Of a DNA stretch of 64,000 nucleotides, positions 12,401 through 24,400 are shown piece by piece; positions within the stretch are counted from its first letter, which is position 1, and each line of letters opens with the position of its first letter. The stretch covers positions 7,982,918 through 8,046,917 of the forward strand of contig VWZX01002149.1 of NCBI GenBank assembly GCA_013399015.1. The letters are read 5' to 3'. The position numbers and the translations under genes are program-made. Under the pieces are notes generated by a model. That model saw only the letters and a program-made list of their open reading frames with translations, did not search any database and was not told the DNA's origin. The stretch comes from Galbula dea (taxonomy: Eukaryota; Chordata; Aves; Piciformes; Galbulidae).

Positions 12401-15400
12401 CCTGGTTAAACTGATTAAGTTCATCAGTTCTAGTCTCAGTCTCAAGGACTTAACGCCCAGTGCAGCAATACCCTCATACTCAGCAGTCCAACTACCTGCA
12501 CCAATCTGGCACAGCTCTGTGAAGAACATTCAGTTCCTTACCTGCAAAGGAGAATGCAATGATCTCTCTCAAGTGAGGAGCTGCAGTTGGTGGACGGTAA
12601 GCAATCTTGCCATGGTTTATATCTGCCTGGGTGAAATACCTGACTGGAGAGAGAGGCCTGTCTCTATGCTCCACGATACCTACAGAGCCAGAGAACTCAG
12701 TATTAACACAAGGAATCAATTTTATTTTTAAAACAAAATATCAGGCCACAGTTTTTTTATTCCCTCTCCCTAAGCACTTCTTTGTACATGTCCAGTGGTA
12801 CCTGAGCGAGTTAGATGGCTGGTAACTGCATCAAGGATGGGTTCTTGGGACACAAGAAATGAAACAGAAATTCCTCACTTAGTCATTTCTTCAAATTCCT
12901 CTGGCTAGAGAGGTGGAAAGCAGAAAGCCATGGGACTACAACATTCAATATATTCCAGACAATAGTAAGAAAACTGTCTGAGCTCTGTGGTTTACTCCTC
13001 AACAAGCCAAAGAAACTGGTTAAGAAACAAGGTGTTTGAAAGCTAATGAAGGAGGCTGAACAGATTAACAGATGTCTCCACAGAAGGATACTCTGAGGGA
13101 AAATCAGATGTGTTCAGAAAGCATGGCAATTAATCCAGCAGCAAGCTGCCATGTTCTGAAAAGGTACACTTGCCTTGGCCAGGAAGGAGAGGGACAGTCA
13201 CGTTGAACAGGATTTTCTCACTGGGAACCTCCGGGTCTACAAAGGAGAGGTGATGGGGCTCAATCACTGTCACACGGTCCTCCAGCACCTCAACAAACAC
13301 ATTAGACCACGAGCATCAGACATTAGACCATGAGACACAGGAAGATTCACCCAAAAATGCATTGAAAGAGAATTTGCTTTGCTATGGTTAAATATAGTGT
13401 GCATTCAGCTAGAGTGAAGCTCAGGCTCCTTTTACCTATATGGGGGAAACAGGTAACTTGAGTGAAGAAAAACAGTCTAGATGTTACATCCACCAAAAAG
13501 CAACCAAGCTTTCTCTGACTTTTCTCAGAAGGACACCCAAAGACAAGGCTAGAGGTATGGGAAGACTTAACTTTTTGTGCTTGCACTTCAGCTTAGAAGC
13601 CAGTATAATTCTGAAGGACTTTGAAGACAGATGAACAGAACTCAATCACGTTGATGCAAGAAGGTGCAATTTTATGATGAAAAGATTTAAGGTTATGGTT
13701 GCTTCACAGTTGCCTCCAAGGCCTATTTGTCTCTCCCAAAGGTAGGAATTGCAGGTTGTGAGGTGCCCCTCAGTAAAACGTATTTTATGGCACTATTGAA
13801 TTTTGTGCTGTGTAATTAGCTATAAAATGCAGCACTGCATGGCTCAGCCAGACACTTCTCCCATCAATTTTGTCAATAATGACAACAACAGAAAGTCAAG
13901 AGCAGAAAGATACATTGCTGGCTATTGCTCCAAAGTAGCAGACTGAGCATGTTTTATTACTGCCCATGAAAGGTCACCACTATTTTAAACCCTGACCAAT
14001 CTGTTGTGTCATGGCCTTTTCACTAATCCCTCTCCAACTACTTCCTTTGGCCTTCCCTGGTCCCATGTCTGGCAGGCTGTTCTGGCTTAGAAATCCTTCG
14101 CCTTTCCTTAGGAAGCTCCTCCTGGGGACCCACTGCCCCAGGAGGTCTGCCACGTCTGCTCTCCTGCACTGCACACACCTCCCAGTGTGCTTTTGTCTGT
14201 CAGGGAGTGCCCAAAGGCACAAGATTTTTGTTTGATAATGCTGGGTGTACTCTTGGCACCTCACGTGCTCTAAATAAATCATTAGGAATGAGTAGCACCA
14301 AAGATGACTGCATGCTACTTTCAAGCTTGTAGACCTAGCTGTCCCTTTTCCTGCAGGCAGCTCATGCCTGAAGGGTTGGCCTCAGCTTCATTCATGTTTC
14401 TTGCAAGTCCTCATTTCTGCTTTCTCGTCACAGCCAGTCCTATCTCACTCAGCTCAGTAGATTATGACCCTGGTCCCCTGGTGAAGGCCCCGGCCAAGGT
14501 GATGTCTAAATCAAACTTCCTATCCCTAGGGTCCTGGCTTTCTGAAGCTCTGCTCTAGCTCTTTCACTGAAGATCCCTTCCTGCATAATCAAAGAACAGG
14601 AGACAGCAGAAGTAGAGTGGAAAGCAGGACTTCACCTACACATGTGCTGGGACACAAGGAAAAGGCATGCATCAAAATCTGAGAGCTCACAAAACCAACT
14701 TTAAACTGCAAAGTCATCTTTTCAGTTAGCACAATCAGAGAAATAGCTACATTAGAGAGACCACTCATTAAAATGGTCATGCCCAGAGCTGATGCTGCAA
14801 GAAAAGGTAATTCTGTTCACAGATTACATGGGTTTGTCTAAACTGTTTCCACATACATTATAGTCTGTATTCCTGATGTCACAGAGTGAAGGATGAAAAC
14901 TTTCATGTGCGTGGGATACAGTTCTGATCAAGTTTACAGTGGAATTACTGGCAAGATCTATTCATTACAATCTCTCTAACCCACAGCTTTTCACTCTTGC
15001 CATTCCTAATGTCTCCTCAGGAAAGGGCAAGAATTCCACAGAAGGATGTTAAATATATGTTTTCTTCTCTCCATCCCTCTCAGCCTATACATTCATCACT
15101 TTTCATACTATTTCAACTTTTTATGGGCATTTTCTTCATCCCCCCCTTTACTCTTCTAACCCTTCCTTTTTTTCCACTTCTATTCCAGCTATCTATGTGG
15201 TGCATATACCCTGTTCCACAGACTTAGTTTGAATCATGAACAACAGCACAGACAACAGCAGGTACAGGAATCAACACTCAGTAGTTACTGCTCTATGCCA
15301 GGCTCTGGTTGCCGTGCCCTGCTGCAATGAGAGCAGGAATACTGAAACCATCAGTCAGAGGTGTTGGTTCACACTTACAGCCATGTGCAACGAGGAGCCA

Positions 15401-18400
15401 AGAGAAAGCTGAGGTGCTCTGAGTGTTTGTGGGAGAACAGCAATGTTGAACACATGGCTTTCCAAGCCAGTTTGTGGTCTGGCAGAGCTGGACACCTGGG
15501 AACAAAAGAGCACATGAATGGATACCTGAGAGAGGATAACTCTGCATTTCTAGACCAACTTCACACTTCTCCTCTCTCCTCCTGGTCTGGGAAGGCAAAG
15601 ATACTCCTTACTGGCAGATACCAACCCAAAGCATGCATGAAAGTAGTTGATGGGAACTAAGGTCTTTAAATAGCAACCGGTCACTCCGTTACTGCCCGTA
15701 CAATCTGAAAATAGTTCACCTCTGTGTTAACATGTAGAAAGATACCTGCCTGTCAGTTCCCTGTCTCCCATTCATTCCTGTTTCCCTCAGTCATTGCCCT
15801 AGTTTTGCTGATTTTTACCCCAGCTGTCTATACAGCTTAGTGGAACTTCTAATCACAGAAACAGGAAACCTCCCACCTCCAAAATGACCACCAGTTGTGC
15901 TGACAGGGTAAAAATAACTGGTCTTTTAATAATGGCACTGCCTTGGCAGTGACTTCCTGTGATCCTAACATCTTCCAAGATGGACTGTGCTTGTGTTTCA
16001 AAGAGACCCATAAAAATGTTTCATATGCCACTATAACATCAAAGTTAAAGTCAATGGTATCTAACTCATAATAGCAAACCTGCAGTAATGACATACAAAG
16101 CAAACAACATTAAAGCTGTAAAAATTCCAAGGGCTAAAACTATCCCCTAGAGATAAGCCCACAAGTGTTCACAGCAGTGCCGAAATAATGCAAGCACCCA
16201 AAGAAACACAACCCCTTCTTTGTTAGACTCAGTTATGGCTTTATCTTTCAGTAGGGATGGAAGTCTGCACTTGAATTCAATAGAGAGCGAGAATGGGTTT
16301 CAGCACAGGATTAATTCCAAGATAAGAAAGCATATTCAGCTGAAATTAACACAATTATTTCAGCCATTTGCTGGACCTGTTCTGAGTTGCTGTCACCTGA
16401 ATGGTAATTGCCAAAATACTGATGAAAACAATGTGTTGGCCCTTTCTGAGATGCCCCAATCCATGGTTCAAGGCTCAGACAGATGTGTCATGGGCTCCTG
16501 ACGTGACCCAGGCAATAGTGGCTTCCTTTCTCAGCAGGGCTCTCCACACAATTACTGCTACCTCTCCAAGATACTAAACCCAAACATTTAACTCATGCAA
16601 AATGCTTAGTCTGTAAGAGGAATGTAGCAATTAAGCTAAAGATTAGCTTGTTCAACATTGACACTCACAAATTCCTCATTATCACTTATGTTAATTACTT
16701 TAGAAATTACCTTAATTGCCTCTCTGGTGCTAAAATAACAGCTTCTGACTTGTAAACCAGATGTAATAACTACTGCATGCAAGCGTTCACGTAGGCTTAG
16801 TGTTATGGGGGAGGTTGTTAAACTTTCCAAGCAAAGAGCAAGGACCTGTCTGAGGAATTTTATGGCTGCTAAACCTGTGGGGAGGTGGAATTTATTTTAG
16901 TATTACATCTGCTGGGCAGTATTTGTACTTTTTTGTCTGTTTGCAAGAAGTATTCTGTAGCAAAAATTAAATTATTAGCCTAGGGATTGCAGAAAGTAGC
17001 AGAGATACTTGTTTTGAGGGCTTGCAAAACAAACCATGTTAAAAAAGGCACTCAGAACACTGCACTTGGGGTAAATATTACAGGCTTTACAAGAGGGCAA
17101 TGCATTTTCCATCAAGGGGTCAAACTTCCTGTCTGAACTGCAAATGGGGCATCAAAAAGGCCAGGATATGAGGATATGTTATATATAACACACCTTGCAC
17201 AGGGAAGTTCTTTTACACAGGCCTGGATTACAGCAGTGTCTTAGGAGAGTGTGGGTCAGAGGACCTCTCTAAGTGTCTCCTCACACAGTTTTGGCACCCA
17301 GCTGGAGGATCTCCAGGACGGTCAAGTGCGTGGTTATCTGGACCCACCTCCTCACTTTCCCCTTGTCTTTTGGGACCAGCCTCATCTCAAGGTTGATGGA
17401 AAGGAGGCAGCAGGCTACAAGATGGGTGGGAGGCACCTTTTCTCTTACCTCTTTGAAGGACTCTCAGACAAAAAACATCTCCTGTTTCTATTTATTCCCC
17501 AAAAGCAAGCCCAAGCACAGCAGTAAGTCAGCCTGTATGTAAACACAAATACGTATTTATGTACATATTTGTGTATGCCTGCATGTATTCATGTATGTAT
17601 CTATTAAACCCTTGGGTCACATGACACAGGGAATGGCAGACTGAGTAATCTCAGAAAAACACCAACAGAACTGCTGTGTGACTCTCCCTGTGAACACGAG
17701 GAGGAGTACCTGGAACTGGAAAGAGTCACTCTCTACTTCAGATCCAGAGTGTCTGTACCACACAATGCCTTCGTTGATGTCCTGCTGGGTAAAAGAGGTT
17801 GTAGGTGAGGCTGCTCTTCCATCAGGCAAAAGCTGCCACGAGTCTGCTGGGCCATCTGCTGGCATTGGGACTAGAAGCACCACTTCACCTGGCAAAAGCA
17901 AAGATGAACAGCCAGGGCACAACTTGTGAGGAAACAAGAATAGATGCCTTTTAATTAACTAATGAGCATCCAAGACAAATGACCTCCCTGTCTTATGATT
18001 TTCCATCCAGAGTGACTACTAGAAATAGCAGTAAAGCACGTAAAAACCACTAATGGACACTGCAGCATCCCACTGACCTAGGGAAAATTTATCTCCTGTT
18101 TTGGCAAAGGACAGATCAAGTAACTCATGCAAGTACACAGAAGAAATAGACAGTCAAGCAAAGAACAGGATCTGCAACTCCAAACTCCAAAAATGTCATT
18201 CTGCCCACTGATCAGCCCATTTCAACCTTGAAATGTGCCCATTTGGGATAAACTGTGCAGAAAAACAAACTCAGACATGCCTCACTTTCTGGAACTCCTG
18301 TGAAGGGACAAGAGAGAAGTGAGACACAGTCAGGATTAAAAAGCATTGCAGCAGACCATCTATCTTCCCCTCAAGGGTACAACTTAAGTATCAGAATACA

Positions 18401-21400
18401 GTATAATAATTTTGTCAAGGTCAGCTCTTCTGAGGACTTACTATACCAAAAAGTATACTCAACTACTCTGAACAAAAATCTCCACATGAGAAAGAGCTCT
18501 GGAACAGATACACTGAAGGACCTCTGTCCTTCAGAACGTAGGCTGTATAGAAAGTCTGTAAGCCCTGGTTTGTAGCTCTTACTCCAAGAAGCATGTAGCT
18601 TTTATATCTCTAACATCCAGCTTATATTTGATTTTCATGTTAGAAATAGATTCTCAGCTAGACTGAAACATCACTGGCTTCACTGCAGCTATGATACAGA
18701 AGAGCAGGATGGGGGTATGTCCCACTGGTTACCAGCTTTCCTCACAGACACCTGCAAGGGTGATCTCACTACTAATCTTCAACAAACTTTAATAAAATTA
18801 CTCAAAGAGCCAAGTAATACCCACCAAAAGAAGGGTATCAAAACCTTGGTCATCAATTTCACTGATGTGAACAAAATATTCACACAAACAAAATTAAAAC
18901 CTCACAAAGAGCTACAGTAATGAAGTAAATTACATATTTTTCTATTTTACAATGTAATTTACTTGTTTTGGAGTTAATATTTAATCTGTGAAAAAAATAT
19001 ACATTTCCCCAATCTTTACTATTAATGACTATATATAATTTAGCTGCTCTTTAAATAACTTGTTAGCTGTATTTTGTGCTTTTCTATCAGCCTGTGAAAG
19101 TATCACTCATAGCTACTAATTCAGAAGCTGCATATATTGTAAATCACTTCAAGTTTCCTTACAGCATTAATCATTCTGTTACACAAAATATCCATCAGAA
19201 GCTCTCCCAGTTCATTTCCCAAAACCACCCTCAAACAGTTGGGAGTAATAAAACCATAATTCAGCAAGCTGAAAATCACACTTCCACCTTATCATCAAAC
19301 TTGATGCTAGTATTCCCCTATCAGTGCCCTAGTTACATTCCCTATCCTATGCTTTGCTCATGGGATTTCAACACCTTAATCTTTGGTGTGATTTCAAAAC
19401 CACACACCCAAAGGAGTTAGGGCCTGCAAGTTGTTTATCCCTCTCAAAGTAACAGAAGAAACAATTAAAACATATAGGTGCTTTAAGCAAGATGTAAGCC
19501 CATGTGTCTTCTTATAAATTAGTATTTAATGGGATCAGAAGGAACTACCTTGTGATGTTTACTTACAGAGTTCAAGATTACTACTTCACTCAATACATCT
19601 ATATTTATGTAGAAAAGCACCTGCTGATAGGTCACAACACGAATGCACAACTTGTGCACACTCAGGCAATCTCTTAAAAGACATGGAGCTGTGGCTTCCA
19701 GAGCTGTCTAGAGGATTCATGCACTGCAGTCTCATTCATTTCACGAGTGGACACTTGGATGAGTTTTCATCAGCTTTAGAAATTTCACCCTCTAAGAACA
19801 TCTCTCACATGGAGCACCTTAAGGTGTAACAATACCTACTCATATAGAAATGAGTATTTTTTTTCCATGTAACAGAGCTGTGTTGAGGCATCCTGTGTGC
19901 TGGGAAGGGAGCCAGGGAAGACATTGGTTCTATTTCTAGGGACAAAACAGCAGGTCCAGAATAGAGAGGTGCTTAGAAAAATCAACCACTCTCCAGTGTC
20001 CAAGTGTACAGAACCAAATCAAGCCCTGCAGAAGCAGGGGATCTGGACAAAGACCTTCCTTCCCTAATTATCTCTCTTCTGTTTGGTTTTAGAGTCTTGA
20101 AACAAAGGAGAAGAAGCCTTCTTTGTTCATGCACTTGTGCTATAGAAATGTAGCAGCAAATTCTGAAGTGGTTTTCTTTCCTATCTAAAAATCAAATGAC
20201 ACATTTTCTACAGGAATGACTATCTTTTCCATTACTCAAATACTAAGCTAGGTAGATAAGCCCTCCTTGATTCAGGATTCATTTTCTACATTTCTCCATC
20301 TTATTTTTCTCCTCCTTTTCTGTGAAACAGCAATTCAAATAAAATTCTGAAGATCATTGATTTCTACTGCTCACCTGTAGCCAGAAACCCACTTGTGCTA
20401 CTGCAATTAATTACACCACAGATAATTATGGTGATACAAACACAGAATTATAAATATTGTTTAGGATTAGGCAGCAGGAGAGAAGCTCCTTAGGGAACAA
20501 TTCTTGTTTTCATGTAAATGCTTATTAAAAATGAGCAGACAGCCCTTCATCTGCAAAAACTAAAGGGAGAATACAAATTAATTACTTTTCTTCTAAATTG
20601 CAAAAAATAACATCAACTATGTTTCTACCAGCTACCAGCAGGTGTTATGAAAACTGGTCTATCCTCATGGCAAAAAGCAAAAAATCCAGCACTGACGTTG
20701 CTAAAGGGATCCTCTGATTTTATCTGGCTCAGCAAATTAAAAGCAATTATTTCATAGTAGTGCAAAATATATTACTTAAAGACATGGTCCTAGTGAAGAA
20801 AATGGTGATGCTGAGTGGGAAAATAATATTTTTCTTTTTACTCCATATTTCCTTTCCCTCCCTATATGATGTCTTCTGTTTTCCATACAATTTCTCTCTG
20901 TTTGTACCTGTTCCTTCCACGTTCCTCACTGGCCAGGGTCCAGGAGGTATTCTCTAAGCTGCAGTCCTATGCATGGGGTTGCTTGTGAACGTTGTTACTC
21001 TGAGAGAAGAGACCAGAGGCTCCCAAAAGGAATTTGGAGACAAGTATTATATATGGATGCAAATGTCACCAATTTCTGTTTGAGTCAATTAACACCTTGC
21101 ACCAGTAGAAATAAAATCAAATGTCACAAAATTTAGGGAGTTATCCAGTTCTTCCTGGTAAACTTTTGCTCAGCAGTTTCAGAGGTAGATATTACTTTAT
21201 GCTGCTCTTAAACCAGACATTCATTGTAGAATATCATCGTTTGGCAGTGAGTAAAATTCTGCTCTCGCAAGGCTGTAAAATCCACCAGAATTTAACTGCC
21301 ACTAGAGAAACACAGTTGCAGAAGTTCAGATTACCAGGCAGGACAATGGTGCTTCATTACTTTGCAAGCCCATTTGAACTGGAAAAAAGACTGAGTCAGC

Positions 21401-24400
21401 AGCAGACACTCAGCATAGTATTACAAGGAAATACTCCTTCAAATGTTCTATGTTGTGGGGAAAATACCATGGAAGAATCACATTCCTGCTGGTCTGTGGA
21501 GAATATTCTTTTCCCCAGAAGTAACCAGAAGCTTGCACTTTTCTTTAGTGGATGGACACCTTGGAGCATATGGGATGAAAAGCAATGCCCTACAGCTGTT
21601 TCTTTGACCACAAAACTCCAAAGATAATTACCATGTCTTGGCTGGTCCTTGATGATGGTGTAGGTTATCTCAGAGGCACGGGCACCGGGTAGCTTAGCAT
21701 GCAGAATTGTCTTGGAGATTTGCAGCATGCCTCCCTGGGGCACCCAGACCAGGGAATTTGTCACCAGCTCAGGGCTTCTGTCATTCTGCAGGGAGACAGC
21801 AGCAAAAGGCTTAACTCAAAAGTCAGCAAGGCTGCACTGATGGAAACAGATTTTCCAATGAAAAGGATCAAGCACAGTATTTTGGAATTCCTTATGAATT
21901 CAACCCTGGAAAACGGTTGTGCTTCAGGAAATGGCTGTGCATCCTTCATTTATATCCCTTGGACCCAGTTCTCACCCTTGTTTTCCAGTGTTTCTAAGTT
22001 CCTGATGCTGACCTTAAGCCTTCTTCACCTCAGCATCCCTCCATAATTTTGTCGTTTACCAGCATCCTCATACTATCCCTGCTTGGCTTTTGACTTGTCT
22101 TGATAGAATTTGTCTCCACAGCACAAAAAAAGTATCAGTCTACTAAACTAGTTGGATTGGATCCACACTTCCTCTCAAGTCCATTCATTTTATTTTTAAA
22201 AATACACACCTTTCAAGGATACTTAGCGAGAACAGCAGCTTCTCGCCCATTCTAAAGTATCGCTCTATGGCACCCCTGCTATCTTTGCACACCTATGGGA
22301 CTGTTCTCGCCTCTCCATGAGCAAATCCAGGTTCAGAACCAAACTCATGTTCTTCTACAAGATGCGGGAAAATTGAACTTAAGAGTATGCAAATGATAAT
22401 AATGAATTTTGGCAGAAACATGAACTATGACAGTTCTCCATCCTTTGCTTGAACAGAAGCAGTTGAACATTCAGAAAGTAGGTGTGCAAATTTCACTTAG
22501 TGACTACTGCACCAAATCCACATTGCTATTTTTGCTAAGTTAGCATATACTTGTAGAAAGATTTTTAGATCAAATACAGTCTCTCTTTGTGGGGACTTAT
22601 GCCCATGGTAATCTCAATCACTTCTGTAAAAATTGAAGTCTGCCTGAGCATCTCTCAAAGTCTTTTGCTACTTGGTGAGTTTTCTAAGCTTCAAAATACT
22701 GCCTTTTTGGCACTAAATTACTTTGTGCTCATGCTCTGTTGAACAGGCCACCAGAATCCCTGTGACCTTTTCTGTGCCATGGTTCTTTCTCACAGGCCCA
22801 GCTGTAAACGTGACTTCTCAACTTCTACAGATTCACCTTGAAATTAACTGTGGTGAACTGCATAACCAGTCAAAATCCTAACCGCTCCACATAAATGATC
22901 ATCTTCCTCCTCATTTACTACTTCACATAATCATGTGTCACCTCAAGAACTGACTCATTACTATGTTCTTCTGAATCTGCAACAGAGAGAGTAGAGACAG
23001 CTGAAAACATGTTTCTGAAAGAGAATCACATTCAAGGATGATTTCCCACCTCCATGTTGACGTTTGCTGCACAACTTCTGCCCATTTAACTTGCATTACA
23101 TTTACTTTGCACAGTGTTAGTTTTTAAATGCTGCATGATCTTAGACTGTGTCAGGTCAAGATTTTCCCAGTGCAATGGTTGCTTAATTTTTTTAAAGAGC
23201 AGTGAAGAAGAAAACCAGACCCTCTGCCAGCCAAAAGAATCCTGCTAATATATATATAACTTTCCTCTGACCTTACATCATGATACAGACAGGCCCAGAA
23301 AAGCGTAACTCTGGAAGAGGAAACAAACTAAAGAAGTCACAAAGGCCCCCGGACTTATTGTGTAAGGAGAGAAAAGAGAGACCAGCCACACTTCAGACAA
23401 TGAGAGGCAAAATTCACTGTTTGAAAAGAAATGTTTCTAAAGGAATGTTAATTAAACACAAGGTTGTGGCTTTGCTATAATCACAGAACCCTTTGGCTTG
23501 TCGGTAACTAAATGCCTGAGTGTGTTCAGTGCCCACATTAAACCAGTCCAGCATTTTGTAATACCATTTCCACTCCGTGTTGGGGCTGTGAAACTGCTTG
23601 TTAATAAGAGCACATTCATGAGACAGCTCTTTTAGCTTGGTAATCTTTTTAAAAATGTATTTACTGACAAGCTATTGTCTGATCTGAGTAGTCACCCTGT
23701 GTTCAGCAAAACAGCTTGAATCACAGTAGATTTTATTTTTGACACTGGTATCTGAACACACACTTAGAAAATTGTGGAAATTAATTCACAGCACAGGAAA
23801 AGAGTTTTCAGAGAGCCCAGGGAAGCTAACATGCTCCTTCATCCATGTTTCAGTTACCTGCTCCAAGGGAGGACAAGATATGAATATCCTGGAGGCCTCC
23901 CTTAGCTGGATCTCCTCTATAAGTCCAACACACCCCCAAAATAAGACTCTTTTGCCTTTCTCCTGCACCTCCCTAGCCTCTCAGAAATGAGAGGCTTCCA
24001 TATCCTATCAGCAATGGGTAGATTACATGTTGGGAGATCTGAACTCCTCTGGCTTACAGCATGTAGCCTGCGATTATATTTTCTAGGGCATGGGCTCCTT
24101 ATTTCCCACTGGAGCATCACTGGTGGTGCTCTGCCAAAAATAAGCACCAGCAGGTCTCAAATTAACTTCAGAGAAGCTGTAATTGTTAGAGAATGTCAAC
24201 AAAAATATACAGCACTGCAAATCCTTATTAAGAGCTCTCAAAATAGAGGCCAGCTGTTCAGATGGCAGCAGGTCAAACAAAACGCCTGGATGGGGGCAAA
24301 GACAGAAAAGCAGGGTTAGCAACCGAAGGGACTGAAAAAAGCACCTTGCAGAAAACAAGGCACACTTGTTGTGAAGAAACTAAACTATCTAATTCTTAGT

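Noticed and set aside
13980..14324. 114-codon minus-strand open frame
   Set aside because: It has no CSPG or furin motif. The phases of exons 19 and 20 already join without it, and I found no good splice pair that keeps the frame.
17251..17542. Two overlapping plus-strand frames of about 90 codons near a G+C-richer patch
   Set aside because: I see no family resemblance or splice context on either strand. I also tested the minus strand for a missing CSPG exon and found the true one at 15379-15495.
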